Under the pieces are notes generated by a model. The model was given only the letters and a program-made list of their open reading frames with translations, ran no database searches and was not told the DNA's origin. The translations under genes were made by a program, and so were the position numbers. This document shows, piece after piece, positions 33,360-42,389 of a DNA stretch of 64,000 bases. The stretch's first letter is position 1. The number at the start of each line of letters is the position of its first letter. The stretch covers positions 1-64,000 of the forward strand of contig CAZLQD010000025.1 in assembly GCA_964561605.1 (NCBI GenBank), written 5' to 3'. This DNA comes from JALUZX01 sp964561605 (GTDB lineage Bacteria; Planctomycetota; UBA1135; JALUZX01).

Positions 33360-34808
33360 TCATCTCAGGAAATCCAGAAGGGTGGGCTGGATCACCTTGG
33401 CCCCGACGGAGAGGCTCGACTGGAAGAGGGTCTCCTGCTGGGTCAGCTTCATGATGGTGTCGGCCAGATCGATGTCCCGGACGTCTCCCAGGGAGTCCGT
33501 CAAAGAGATCTCCATGTCGTCCACCCGGCCTTTCACGAGTTCCATCTTCTGGATCCTTCCACCCAGGGTGCGCAGGGCTTCCAGGATCCCGTCGTGGGCC
33601 TCGTCCAGTTGCCCCAGGAGTTTCTGGAGGACTTCCTTCTGCCGGTCCCGGGAGAACCCGTGGGTGTTGTTCAGGGTGTCCCTCAGGGCGATCAGGGCCT
33701 GAAAGGCGTCGAAGGTGCCCTCGTAGGTGACCACTTCGTCTCCCGCCATGAAGACGTCCCTGGCGTCCACGTTGGTCACCTTGCCCGTCACGGAATCGAC
33801 GAGCTGGATGTTCGAGGGGATGGTCCCCGTGGCGTCCACTTCGGTCCAGGTCTTCCCGTCGTCCATGGAGAGCTTGAAGCTCGAATCGAGCTGGAAGGAT
33901 GTGGGAACCGTCCCGTCCCAGGAGCTGAGATCCAGGTGGACTTCCCCTCCATTGGGGCCCGGGACGACCACGTCGGAAGCACCCGACCCGGGGGTGAAGG
34001 AGACCTCGGGACCCCCGTCGATGGAGATCTTCGGCCCGGAAGAAATGGTTACGGTATGACCCGATCCCAGGAGTGTATCCTTCTCTGCGGATGTGGATGC
34101 AAGGGCGACGCCGTGGAGCGTCCCGGAAAGTTGAGTGGTGGTGTGGCGAACCAGGAGGTAGTCCATTCCCACCCCGTTGTCGGTTCCCGACCCGGCCTTG
34201 ATGCCCGTCCTTCCTTCGTAGGTCGTGGCCCCCCTGTCGTGGGACATGAAGACCTGGTCTCCCGGGAGGTTGGTGGCTTCCTCCAGTCCGGGCCCGATCT
34301 CCACCTTCACGGTCTTGCCGTCTCCCTTGTAGAGAACCCTGGTGACCCCGTCCTCTTCGACGAGTTCGAAGGGAGCGGTGAGTGTCTTGCTCCCGCCGAA
34401 GACGTAACGGCCCGCCCGGTTCGTGTTGGCCAGGGAGACCATTTGCTGGAGGATCTGGTCCACTTGTTTTCCCAGGCTCTTCAGGTCTTCGGGGCTCATG
34501 GTGCCGTTGGCGCCCTGGAGGGCCAGGGTCCTGGCGTCGATCATGAGGGAGGATGCGTCCTGGAGGGCCGAGGTCCCCACGTTCAGGATCTCCTTGGAGA
34601 GGGCGATGTTGTCCTTGTTCCTGGCGAGCTTCTCCAGGTCCACCTTCAGGGGAATGATCCTGAGGATTCCCGCCGGGTCGTCGGAGGGCCTGTTGATCTT
34701 CTGCCCCGATCCCAGCATTTCCTGGAGACTCGAGAGCCGCCGGGAGTTTCTTTGGATGTTCCACAAGGTGGAGCGGAAGAGCATGTTCCTCGTAACGCGG
34801 AGTGTCAT
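33360..34808 (-). CDS. flgL: Flagellar hook-associated protein 3 (hook-filament junction)
   Basis: The 482-aa protein has a flagellin-like D0 N-terminus MTLRVTRNMLFRSTLWNIQR, then SSLQEMLGSGQKINRPSDDPAG, the classical FlgL motif, and VSLANTNRAGRYVFGGSKT. The C-terminal helix (SLGDVRDIDLADTIMKLTQQ, ETLFQSSLSVGAKVIQPTLL) is the D0/D1 coiled-coil partner. The middle is a long beta-rich variable domain (about 150-400), making it longer than E. coli FlgL (317 aa). It caps the hook and joins it to the filament outside the cell after export by the flagellar type III system. Four bases separate it from flgK. Confidence 0.95.
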   Translation of the reverse strand: MTLRVTRNMLFRSTLWNIQRNSRRLSSLQEMLGSGQKINRPSDDPAGILRIIPLKVDLEKLARNKDNIALSKEILNVGTSALQDASSLMIDARTLALQGANGTMSPEDLKSLGKQVDQILQQMVSLANTNRAGRYVFGGSKTLTAPFELVEEDGVTRVLYKGDGKTVKVEIGPGLEEATNLPGDQVFMSHDRGATTYEGRTGIKAGSGTDNGVGMDYLLVRHTTTQLSGTLHGVALASTSAEKDTLLGSGHTVTISSGPKISIDGGPEVSFTPGSGASDVVVPGPNGGEVHLDLSSWDGTVPTSFQLDSSFKLSMDDGKTWTEVDATGTIPSNIQLVDSVTGKVTNVDARDVFMAGDEVVTYEGTFDAFQALIALRDTLNNTHGFSRDRQKEVLQKLLGQLDEAHDGILEALRTLGGRIQKMELVKGRVDDMEISLTDSLGDVRDIDLADTIMKLTQQETLFQSSLSVGAKVIQPTLLDFLR

Positions 34809-34811
34809 GTT

Positions 34812-37175
34812 TCAGCTCCCGATCTGAATGAGGGTCTGGGTGAGTTCCGCCATGGTGTTGATGTACCTGGATGCCGCCTGGAAGGCCTGCTGATACTGGA
34901 CCAGGTTGACCATCTCTTCGTCCAGGTTCACCCCTGAGACGGATTGACGCCGGTCCTCCAGGTAGCCGAGGAGTTCCTCCTGGGACTCGGCGAGACTCTT
35001 CGCCTTGGATGTTTCGAATCCCAGTTCCCCCAGGGCGTCGGCGTAGAAGTCCTCGAAGGAGGAATCGTTGAGACCTTCGAGCTTCTCCTTCCGGAGGCCG
35101 AGTAGGCGCCTCAGGTTGTCGGCGTCCCCGGGGGCGTCGGAAAGGCCGGCGCACAAAAGGTCGGGCTTGTCCTTCAGGTCGTCCACAACGGCGATGGTCG
35201 AGGCGTCTGAACCTTTGAAGAAGGAATTGATCCCGAAGGCCACGAGGATGTCGGTTGTGTCCGAGTCGGAAAGAGCGTCCAGGCTGAAGGCGTCCCCCGA
35301 GGTCTTGGAGATGGTGCCGGGACCGAAGGAGACCTTGATCCCGTCCACGACGTCGAGGGTGTCCCCCGGTGTGTATCCTTGCCCCACGTCCAGGACTCCG
35401 AGGAGCGTGTGGTTCTCGTCGTAGACCTTCACCTTCAGGTCTTGGGTCACTCCGATCTGGCCGTCCCCGTCGGCCTCGAAGTAGAGCTTCTGGTTGGTGG
35501 ATCCCGTATATGTCCCTGAGATGGAGACGGCCACTCCCATGGAGGAGCCTGTCTCCAGTGTGGTGGAAAGACCGAGCAGGGATGGGACGCCGGAACCGGT
35601 GTCGGTGATCTGGAGGGAACTGGAGGCGCCCTCCGAGTTGGTCCGGATCATGATCCTGTCGCCGACGGTGTAGGCCTGGGCTCCATGGCTGGAGAGGTCG
35701 TTGTTGATGGCCGCGGCGATCTCTTCGGCCGTGGCGGCCGAGGGATTCCGGAATTCCGAGGATTGAAGGGTCACCGTCACTGGGGAGTTCCCGTCCACGG
35801 CGACTGTGAAGGTCGCCGGGAGGCCTCCCGTCAGGCCGCTCAGGTCGAAGGGTCCGCCCCGGGTTCCCGTCACGGCGGCGCCCTTTCCTCCGAAGGAACC
35901 GTATTTGTCCGGAGCCGCGTCCAGCCTGTTGGCGAAGTCGAACCCGAAGCCCGATGCGGCCCTGACGGAGATGTGTCCCGTCGGATCCAGGGAGGCGGAG
36001 ATGTGGTCCACGCTGTTCAGGGCCTCCACGAAGTCCCCGACGGTCATGGTGGTGGGATCCACGTCGATCTTGGTCCTGGTGATGTTTCCCGTGGTCTTGT
36101 CGGTGACCGTCACGTAGAGGTCACCGGCCTTGATGTCGAAGGGAAGCCCCGTGGAAGAGAGCATCTCGTCGTCGTAGGATCCGTCTCCGTCGCCGTCCAC
36201 GACGGCATTGGTGGAACGAAGGGTGGAAAAGGGGCCGGACCTGGGAATCCCGGTGGAGTGGATCCTGTTGACTTGAAGGATCAGGTTGCGGGCCAGGGTG
36301 TCCGCCGAGGAGACGAAGCCGGGCACCTGTTCCTGCTCCACCTGGAGGAGCCCGGCGATCTCTCCTCCCTTCACGTCCAGCTCGGAGTCGGTCCCGGCCA
36401 CGCGCACCTTGGTCGTTCCGTCGGAACCCCTGACGGCCTCCAGGGAGGCTGCCCGTCCTCCGGAAACCAGCATGAACCCGCCGGCCATGACCTCCACTTC
36501 ACCGTTGTTCTTCTCCAGGGTCTTGGTGTCCATCAGCTTGGCGATGGCCATCACGTGACGGTCCCGCTCGTCCCGGAGATCGTTGGCCTTCACCCCCTGG
36601 ATCTCGATCTCCCCGATCTTGATGTTCAGGTCGGCGATGGCCTGGGCGTGGCGGTTCACCTCCTGGAGGCGGATCCTCACGTCCTGGAGGATGTTGGACT
36701 TGACCTCGCCCAGCCTGCCGGAGAGCAGGTTCAGCCCTTCCGAAAGGGACTGGCCCGCCTGGATGACCCCTCCCCTGAGGGCCCTGTCGGATGGATCGGG
36801 AACCAGCCCGGAGACGGAGTTGAAGAACCCCGAAAGGAGGCTGGAGATCCCGGAGTCCCCCGGTTCGGCGTAGATCCCCTCGATCTCCTTCAGGCGGGAG
36901 TAGTTGATCGAGGCCTTTCCGAAGAAGCCCGTTTGCGTCCTGAGCCTGGCCAGGAGGGATTCGTCGGTGACCCGGCGGATCGTGTCCACCTGAACGCCCG
37001 TTCCGACCTGGAATCCTCTCTGGAGGGTGATCGGCGTGGTGGCGGAGAGGAGGAGATCCTGCCGGGAGTACCCCGGCGTGTTCACGTTGGCCACGTTCTG
37101 GCCGATGGTGCGCAAAGCGAGCTGGGATGTCCTCAAGGCCCGGAGACCCGTGTAGAAACCCATTCCGTAACTCAT
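34812..37175 (-). CDS. flgK: Flagellar hook-associated protein 1
   Basis: The 787-aa protein begins MSYGMGFYTGLRALRTSQLA and contains TIGQNVANVNTPGYSRQDLL, the hook/rod family signature, followed by the D1 coiled coil with SGISSLLSGFFNSVSGLVPD. The C-terminus ends VSGVNLDEEMVNLVQYQQAF QAASRYINTMAELTQ, the strongly conserved FlgK tail. A large inserted region (about 330-640) of Thr/Ser/Asp/Gly-rich beta repeats makes it much longer than the enterobacterial protein (547 aa). It is secreted and forms the first junction ring on the hook. It precedes flgL and follows its chaperone gene flgN. Confidence 0.95.
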   Translation of the reverse strand: MSYGMGFYTGLRALRTSQLALRTIGQNVANVNTPGYSRQDLLLSATTPITLQRGFQVGTGVQVDTIRRVTDESLLARLRTQTGFFGKASINYSRLKEIEGIYAEPGDSGISSLLSGFFNSVSGLVPDPSDRALRGGVIQAGQSLSEGLNLLSGRLGEVKSNILQDVRIRLQEVNRHAQAIADLNIKIGEIEIQGVKANDLRDERDRHVMAIAKLMDTKTLEKNNGEVEVMAGGFMLVSGGRAASLEAVRGSDGTTKVRVAGTDSELDVKGGEIAGLLQVEQEQVPGFVSSADTLARNLILQVNRIHSTGIPRSGPFSTLRSTNAVVDGDGDGSYDDEMLSSTGLPFDIKAGDLYVTVTDKTTGNITRTKIDVDPTTMTVGDFVEALNSVDHISASLDPTGHISVRAASGFGFDFANRLDAAPDKYGSFGGKGAAVTGTRGGPFDLSGLTGGLPATFTVAVDGNSPVTVTLQSSEFRNPSAATAEEIAAAINNDLSSHGAQAYTVGDRIMIRTNSEGASSSLQITDTGSGVPSLLGLSTTLETGSSMGVAVSISGTYTGSTNQKLYFEADGDGQIGVTQDLKVKVYDENHTLLGVLDVGQGYTPGDTLDVVDGIKVSFGPGTISKTSGDAFSLDALSDSDTTDILVAFGINSFFKGSDASTIAVVDDLKDKPDLLCAGLSDAPGDADNLRRLLGLRKEKLEGLNDSSFEDFYADALGELGFETSKAKSLAESQEELLGYLEDRRQSVSGVNLDEEMVNLVQYQQAFQAASRYINTMAELTQTLIQIGS

Positions 37176-37191
37176 GTTCCTCTCCTTCCTC

Positions 37192-37698
37192 TCAACCCCT
37201 GGCGTCCACCAGGGAGATCCCGGGGCCTTCGGCGCCGCCGGAGCCGGCCGGGACGATTCCTTTCTCCCGGAAGGCTTCTCCGATTGCGCGGATCAGGCCT
37301 TCGTGGAACCTGGCGGCTTCCTCCAGGAGTTCCCTGCCCACAGCGGCTTCCAGGGCCGCCGCCCGGGCGGCCCTCTTCAGATGTTCCCCCGCGGCCCGGA
37401 GCCTCCCGGCCGTCCCGGGCCGGAGCTTGGGGGCCAGGGCGGACACGGTCACCTCGCCGGGGCGGAGGCCCGCAAGGTGTCCCAGGCGGTCGAGGAGGAC
37501 GGCTCTCCGCCTGTCCCGGTCCTTGCGGGCCTCCGCAAGCTCGGCCCAAGCCTCGACGGCACGCTCCAGGAGCTTTCCGTCACCCGAGACGAGGGCCTTC
37601 CTCTCCTTGCGCAGGAGTTCCGCCGCCTCTTCCAGGAAGACCGTCTCTTCCCTCAAGAGGGTTTCCATCTCCAGGGCGAGCTTGTCGATCTCAAGCAT
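37192..37698 (-). CDS. flgN: FlgN-like export chaperone
   Basis: The 168-aa protein is almost entirely helical and rich in Ala, Glu, Leu and Arg. The N-terminal LALEMETLLREETVFLEEAA ELLRKERKALVSGDGKLLER pattern is typical of FlgN family proteins, which bind the C-termini of FlgK and FlgL in the cytoplasm before export. Position immediately upstream of flgK, and an eight-base overlap with the end of the rod-binding gene before it, support this. Sequence identity to enteric FlgN is low, as is usual for the family. Confidence 0.8.
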   Translation of the reverse strand: MLEIDKLALEMETLLREETVFLEEAAELLRKERKALVSGDGKLLERAVEAWAELAEARKDRDRRRAVLLDRLGHLAGLRPGEVTVSALAPKLRPGTAGRLRAAGEHLKRAARAAALEAAVGRELLEEAARFHEGLIRAIGEAFREKGIVPAGSGGAEGPGISLVDARG

Positions 37699-38062
37699 GG
37701 CGGACCTCCATCTTCCTGCCGGCGTCCTTCGCGTCCTTGCCGTGGTCCCCGGCGACCCAACCGCGCCTTACCCAGTCCTCGACGAGCTTGTCGGCCAACC
37801 CGAGTCCCGGGCCCTTCTCGGCCAGGCTCCTGGACAGCATGGTCACGAAGAGGCTGTCCTGGACCTGTGAGCCCGCTTCTTCGCCGAAGAAGCCTTCCCC
37901 GGTCTCGGCCTTCTCCATCCGCTCCAGTAGGAGGTTCAGGAAGAGGGATTCGAACTGTCCGGCCGCCCGGCGGGCCTCCTGGAGCCCCGGCTTTCCCGAT
38001 GGCTCGTAGGCCTTCCGGGTCCTGGCGAGGGCGTCGATTCCAAGGTTGGGAAACAGGTTCAT
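37691..38062 (-). CDS. flgJ: FlgJ-type rod-binding protein (no muramidase domain)
   Basis: The 123-aa protein starts at the ATG at 38062, which overlaps the flgI stop (TGATG). The core EARRAAGQFESLFLNLLLER MEKAETGEG followed by SLFVTMLSRSLAEKGPGLGL ADKL is the Rod-binding/FlgJ N-terminal domain, which helps assemble the rod in the periplasm. The peptidoglycan-hydrolase domain found C-terminally in enteric FlgJ is absent, as in many non-enteric bacteria; a separate enzyme must open the wall. The frame is open upstream into flgI but that part is antisense-like GC noise. Confidence 0.85.
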   Translation of the reverse strand: MNLFPNLGIDALARTRKAYEPSGKPGLQEARRAAGQFESLFLNLLLERMEKAETGEGFFGEEAGSQVQDSLFVTMLSRSLAEKGPGLGLADKLVEDWVRRGWVAGDHGKDAKDAGRKMEVRHA

Positions 38063-39162
38063 CACATGATCTCCAGTCTGGCGTGCAGGACCCCGGCCCT
38101 GCTGAGGGCCTGGAAGATCTCGATGATGTCCCTCGGCGAAGCTCCGAGCTGGTTCATCATCTCTGCAACGTCCGAGAGGCTTGCGCCGCCCCGGATCACC
38201 ATGAAGTTGTTCTTCCCTTCCACGGCCTCGATGCTGGTCCTTGGAAGGACGGTGGTTTCGCCCTCGGTGAGGGAACTCCTTGGCACGGCCACGGGGTTCT
38301 CCGTCACCGTAATGGTCAGGTTCCCCTTGGCGATGGCACACCTGCCGATGCGCACGTGGTCCCCGATCACGATGGTGCCGGTCCTCTCGTTGATGACCAC
38401 CTTGGAGGGCCCTCCGACCTGGACGGGGAGGTTCACCAGCTTGGCAAGGATGGGCATCAACCTGGTTTCGTCCCTCTGCTCTGGAGCCAGGTGGATCCTC
38501 ACAAGGCCGGGGTCCACGGGGACCACCTTCCCCGGGAAGAGGGTGGAGAGGGACCGGGAGATGTTCACGGCCGTGTCGAAGGCAGGCCTGAGGAGGCGGA
38601 TCTCCAGGTCCCCCGAGGGGGTGAGAATCCGCATGGGAACGGTCTTCTCCACGATACCGCCGCCGGGTATGTGTCCCACCGTGGGGTGGTTCCGCACGAG
38701 CTTCGCGGCGCTCCCCGAAGAGGAGAAACCACCGATACTCACCGGACCCTGGGCCACGACGTAGACTTCGCCGTCGATGCCCTTCAGGGTGGTGAAGAGG
38801 AGCTCCCCGCCGAAGAGGCTCGTGGCGTCCTGGATGGCCGAGAGGGTGATGTCCACCCTGTCCCCTTCGCGGAGGAACGGCGGGAACTCGCAGGAGACGC
38901 TCACGAGGGCCACGTTGCCCGCGGCAAGCTGGCCGGCGTCCACGTTGATCTTGTTGAAGGCCAGGAAGGAGGCGAGTCTGGCCCTGGTGGCGGCGTTGCT
39001 GTCGCCCGTCCCGGCCAGTCCCACGACGATCCCCACTCCCATGAGATGGTTGGCCTGGACGCCGTTGATGGAAGCCACCTCCTGGAGGCGGACCACGTCC
39101 TGGCCCGGAAGGGAGGCCGCGACGAGGAGGGCGGGGAGAAGAAAGAGGGTCTTTCCGTTCAT
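38062..39162 (-). CDS. flgI: Flagellar P-ring protein
   Basis: The 366-aa protein has signal peptide MNGKTLFLLPALLVAASLPG and the highly conserved FlgI blocks: VRLQEVASINGVQANHLMGV GIVVGLAGTGDS, VSVSCEFPPFLREGDRVDIT, SGSAAKLVRNHPTVGHIPGG, VINERTGTIVIGDHVRIG and a C-terminal MMNQLGASPRDIIEIFQALS. Length equals E. coli FlgI. The product polymerises in the periplasm around the distal rod as part of the P ring bushing. AGGAGG lies eight bases before the start. Presence of P- and L-ring genes indicates a Gram-negative envelope. Confidence 0.96.
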   Translation of the reverse strand: MNGKTLFLLPALLVAASLPGQDVVRLQEVASINGVQANHLMGVGIVVGLAGTGDSNAATRARLASFLAFNKINVDAGQLAAGNVALVSVSCEFPPFLREGDRVDITLSAIQDATSLFGGELLFTTLKGIDGEVYVVAQGPVSIGGFSSSGSAAKLVRNHPTVGHIPGGGIVEKTVPMRILTPSGDLEIRLLRPAFDTAVNISRSLSTLFPGKVVPVDPGLVRIHLAPEQRDETRLMPILAKLVNLPVQVGGPSKVVINERTGTIVIGDHVRIGRCAIAKGNLTITVTENPVAVPRSSLTEGETTVLPRTSIEAVEGKNNFMVIRGGASLSDVAEMMNQLGASPRDIIEIFQALSRAGVLHARLEIM

Positions 39163-39181
39163 CTTCGATGCCTCCTAGGGC

Positions 39182-39802
39182 CTAGAAAGGCCAGAAGAAC
39201 CAGATCGCCGTATGTACGATCTCCGCGACCGGACCCCTGCTGGTGATCTGGCGCCCTCCCCCGTCGGCTTCGATCGCGATCCTGGCGTCGGCGACCTGGT
39301 CGCTTCTCACTGTGTTGTCGGACTTGACGTCCCTGGGACGGACGATCCCGGAGATCCTGAGGATCCGGGTCTCGTCGTCCACGACGATCTCGCGTTTTCC
39401 CTCGACGACCATGTTTCCGTTAGGGAGGGTATCCACGACGATGACGGCGATCCGGGCCTCCACCTCCTGGTCCCTCTCCTGCTTGTTGTCGCCCTTGAAG
39501 GTCTGGGTTCCCTTGAGGTTCACCTCGGGAAGAGGGGTCCGGAAGGTCTTGGGGGTGATGGTGTAGGCCTGGAGCTTGGCGTAGAGGGTGTTCTCCTGCT
39601 TCCGGTCCGTCTTGTCCTGGGCCTTGGTCTTGTGGTCCTCCTTGACCACGATGGTCAGGATGTCCCCGATGTTCCTGGCGATGATGTCCTCGATGGGGGA
39701 GATCTTCCGCCGGGCCTTCTTCCAGAGGGACTGCCCCTGGGAGGCGGGCCCACCGAGGAGGGCCGTGAGCAAGAGAACGAAACCGATCTTTCCCGCCTTC
39801 AT
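39182..39802 (-). CDS. flgH: Flagellar L-ring protein
   Basis: The 206-aa protein has signal peptide MKAGKIGFVLLLTALLGGPA; no lipobox cysteine is visible, unlike enteric FlgH, which is a lipoprotein. Family features: RNIGDILTIVVKEDHKTKAQ, GDNKQERDQEVEARIAVIVV, DTLPNGNMVVEGKREIVVDD ET, ISGIVRPRDVKSDNTVRSDQ VADARIAIE and a C-terminal AIWFFWPF matching the W-F-x-W-x-F-P ending. It forms the outer-membrane ring of the flagellar bushing. Its start overlaps the flgA stop by four bases. Confidence 0.93.
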   Translation of the reverse strand: MKAGKIGFVLLLTALLGGPASQGQSLWKKARRKISPIEDIIARNIGDILTIVVKEDHKTKAQDKTDRKQENTLYAKLQAYTITPKTFRTPLPEVNLKGTQTFKGDNKQERDQEVEARIAVIVVDTLPNGNMVVEGKREIVVDDETRILRISGIVRPRDVKSDNTVRSDQVADARIAIEADGGGRQITSRGPVAEIVHTAIWFFWPF

Positions 39803-40821
39803 CGCGCACCTCCTCTGGATACTGCTTCAACCACTCCCACGCCTACGACCTTCCCCTGGACGATCTTCCTGGAGGAAGGATTCATCACGAGGACGATCTC
39901 CCCGAGGGAACCTCCCGTCCTCGCAATCCCTTTAGCCGTAACTCTGAGGTTTCCTTTGACGGCGACCATGGTCACCAGGTCCCCCTTCCGGACAAGGTCG
40001 GGGTCCTTCACGTCCATGGGAGTGAGGATCGCCCCCCCGGAGAGGAGCCTGGCGGCGACTTTCCCCCGGATCCGGGCGGGGTCGTCCAGGGGGGATCCGA
40101 AGAAGCGGGAGACGTCCATCCTCCTGAGTCCCACCTTGCCCTTGTCCAGGGGCTCTCCCCTTCTGAGCGGCGCAAGGGCCACCAGGACCTTCCTGAATCT
40201 CCTGAGGCGGAATGCCACGGGAAGGGTCTTGACGGTCCGGCCGTCGACGCGGATGGAGACGTCCAGGACGGCCTCGTCCCTTTCCATGCGGCCGTGGCGG
40301 AGAACGGCGGTGAGGTCCACTCCGCGCCTCCCGGCGGGAACGCGGCAACTCCTGGCATGTCGGAGGATGCTCCACTCCACCTCCTCCTTCTCCAGGGCGG
40401 CGGCGCTGGCCCGGAGGACGAGCTCCGCCGCTTCCTCGATCTGGTCCGCCGTCACCAGGACGCTCCTGGACCGGATTTCGGTTTCCGTCGCACCGGCAAA
40501 CCGCACCAGCCCGGGATCGATCCCCGCTTCCCCCATGGCCTCCAGGATGGTCTCCCTGCGGACGACCTTGAGCCACCCTTCCGCGGGGGGCCTTCCCAGG
40601 TCCAGGTCCATGAGCTTCTTGGCCAGGGCCTTGTCGGAGGTCTTGAGGGTTGCGATGTCTCGCAGGAGCACCCTGAGTCCCCGGCAGACGGCCGTCCTCC
40701 GGACCTCCACGAGGGCCTTGGGGGCGGCCGGGGCGGGTTTCCCGGCGGGCCGGGGAGCCCCGTCCCGGGGGATGCCGGGAAGGGCGAGGAGGAGAACCGC
40801 TGCAAAGAGGGAAAGTCCCAT
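39799..40821 (-). CDS. flgA: Flagellar P-ring assembly chaperone
   Basis: The 340-aa protein starts MGLSLFAAVLLLALPG, a signal peptide. The C-terminal half carries the SAF/FlgA domain: LVALAPLRRGEPLDKGKVGL RRMD, SGGAILTPMDVKDPDLVRKG DLVTMVA and LRVTAKGIARTGGSLGEIVL VMNPSSRKIVQGKVVG, a near-canonical FlgA tail. The N-terminal half is less conserved, and the protein is longer than E. coli FlgA (219 aa). It acts in the periplasm to promote FlgI polymerisation. It lies between flgG and flgH, an order common outside the enterics. Confidence 0.9.
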   Translation of the reverse strand: MGLSLFAAVLLLALPGIPRDGAPRPAGKPAPAAPKALVEVRRTAVCRGLRVLLRDIATLKTSDKALAKKLMDLDLGRPPAEGWLKVVRRETILEAMGEAGIDPGLVRFAGATETEIRSRSVLVTADQIEEAAELVLRASAAALEKEEVEWSILRHARSCRVPAGRRGVDLTAVLRHGRMERDEAVLDVSIRVDGRTVKTLPVAFRLRRFRKVLVALAPLRRGEPLDKGKVGLRRMDVSRFFGSPLDDPARIRGKVAARLLSGGAILTPMDVKDPDLVRKGDLVTMVAVKGNLRVTAKGIARTGGSLGEIVLVMNPSSRKIVQGKVVGVGVVEAVSRGGAR

Positions 40822-40827
40822 CTTTTT

Positions 40828-41619
40828 CTACCTCACGATGTTGTTGACCTGGGCCAGCATTTCGTCCGAGGTGCGGATGGCCCGGGAATTCACCTCGTAG
40901 GCCCTCTGGGCCACGATCAGGTTCACCAGTTCGTTCACGATCTCCACGTTGGAGCCTTCCAGGAAGTTCTGGATCAGGTATCCGACCCCGTTGTTCCCGG
41001 GGGTGTCGGTGATGGGGGAACCCGAGGCGGGGGAGGCCCGGAAGACGTTTCCACCCAGGGCCTCCAGGCCGGCGGGATTGATGAAGCGGGCCAACTGGAT
41101 CTGGCCCACCTGGGTGGGAGTCTCGGGTGCGGTGGATGTGGTCACCCAGACCTGGCCGTCCTCGTCGATGGTGATCTTCAAGGCGTCCGAGGGAATGGTG
41201 ATGTCCGGGTCCAGCCTGTAACCGCTGGAGGTGACGATGTGACCCTCCGAGTCCAGAAGGAAGGACCCGTCCCGGGTATACCCGATGGATGCGTCGGGGA
41301 GCTGGACCGGGAAGAACCCGTCTCCCTTGATGGCCACGTCCAGGTTCCGGTTGGTCCCTTCCAGCACGCCCTGGGTGAACACCTTCGGGGTCCCTACCAG
41401 GCGGGAACCGGAACCGAGCTGGAGACCCAGGGGATTGGGCCTGCCGGCGACGGTCTCCAGGCCGGGCTGCTTCAGGGTCACGTAGAGGAGGTCCTGGAAG
41501 CAGGCCGTTCCGCGCTTGAAACCCGTGGTGTTCACGTTGGCCAGGTTGTTGGAGATGGTGTCCACGAAGATCTGCTGGGCCTTCATCCCCGTGGCAGAAG
41601 TGAAGAGACTCTTGAGCAT
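40828..41619 (-). CDS. flgG: Flagellar distal rod protein
   Basis: The 263-aa protein matches FlgG in length (E. coli 260) and in its conserved segments: MLKSLFTSATGMKAQQIFVD, SNNLANVNTTGFKRGTACFQ DLLY, a tail FLEGSNVEIVNELVNLIVAQ RAYEVNSRAI, and ending TSDEMLAQVNNIVR. The FlgG-specific region after the N-terminal helix and the DVAIKGDGFF core are present. It builds the distal rod that crosses the P and L rings. It lies just downstream of flgF with a 14-base gap. Confidence 0.95.
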   Translation of the reverse strand: MLKSLFTSATGMKAQQIFVDTISNNLANVNTTGFKRGTACFQDLLYVTLKQPGLETVAGRPNPLGLQLGSGSRLVGTPKVFTQGVLEGTNRNLDVAIKGDGFFPVQLPDASIGYTRDGSFLLDSEGHIVTSSGYRLDPDITIPSDALKITIDEDGQVWVTTSTAPETPTQVGQIQLARFINPAGLEALGGNVFRASPASGSPITDTPGNNGVGYLIQNFLEGSNVEIVNELVNLIVAQRAYEVNSRAIRTSDEMLAQVNNIVR

Positions 41620-41633
41620 CCTTCCTTACCTCC

Positions 41634-42368
41634 TTATTGCCTGGCCGCCGCCAGGAAGGAATCCCTGGCCCGCTGGACCTGCACCAGGGCCCGGCTGGCG
41701 GCTTCGAAGCTTCTCTTGGTCACGAGCATCGTGACGAGCTCCTCGATGGAATCCGCGTTTGCGGACTCGAGGGCGCCCTGCTCCACCCGGCAGTCCGTGG
41801 CGGGGTAGGGCCTCGTTCCCGGAGGGGCGGCGTAGAGGCCGTCTCCCTGGGGAACCAGTTTCTCCGGGTTCTTGAAGGTGTAGATCCCGAGGACTCCAAG
41901 GGACATCCCGGACTTGGTCCGCACGGAACCCACGGGATCCACCATGATCTGGGACCCCTCCCCCTCTGCCAGGCTTACCTTGATGGGCTGGCCGTCGGTT
42001 CCGAGGACGAGGTATCCCGAGGGAGTGCTGAGTTCTCCCTTCTGGTTGGGATGGAGACTCCCGACCCGGGTATACCGGATTCCGAAAGGAGTCTTGACCT
42101 GGAAGAACCCCTTCCCGATGAGGGCCAGGTCCAGGTCGTTCCCCGTGACCTTGACGTCACCCTGGCTGAAATCCACGCTCTGGGTGAATACCGGGATGGT
42201 GAGGGGGCTCCCGTCGGCGGCCTGCAGGTCCGAGAGGTACTCCACGAAGCGGCCCACTTTGCGCTTGTAGGCCGGGCTCTGCAGGTTCGCCAGGTTCTGG
42301 GCGATGTTGTCCTGCTCGTTGGAGAGGGCCGCCATGGCGGCCGCGACGGTGATTTCACCAGCTTCCAT
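41634..42368 (-). CDS. flgF: Flagellar proximal-rod / hook-basal body protein, FlgF-like
   Basis: The 244-aa protein belongs to the rod-hook family: EQDNIAQNLANLQSPAYKRK replaces the usual N-N-x-A-N-x-x-T-x-G-Y-K motif, with DLDLALIGKGFFQVKTPFGI and RYTRVGSLHPNQKGELSTPS GYLVLG. The C-terminal tail ESANADSIEELVTMLVTKRS FEAASRALVQVQ is the conserved helix. FlgF is preferred because flgG lies immediately downstream, but the N-terminus is divergent. The product would be a proximal rod component exported by the flagellar system. Confidence 0.85.
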   Translation of the reverse strand: MEAGEITVAAAMAALSNEQDNIAQNLANLQSPAYKRKVGRFVEYLSDLQAADGSPLTIPVFTQSVDFSQGDVKVTGNDLDLALIGKGFFQVKTPFGIRYTRVGSLHPNQKGELSTPSGYLVLGTDGQPIKVSLAEGEGSQIMVDPVGSVRTKSGMSLGVLGIYTFKNPEKLVPQGDGLYAAPPGTRPYPATDCRVEQGALESANADSIEELVTMLVTKRSFEAASRALVQVQRARDSFLAAARQ

Positions 42369-42389
42369 GGGGTTCCTTCCTCCTTGGAA

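Noticed and set aside
35685..38009. Long plus-strand open frame opposite flgK, flgN and flgJ
   Set aside because: It is the complement of well-supported flagellar genes and has no recognisable domain or ribosome-binding site.
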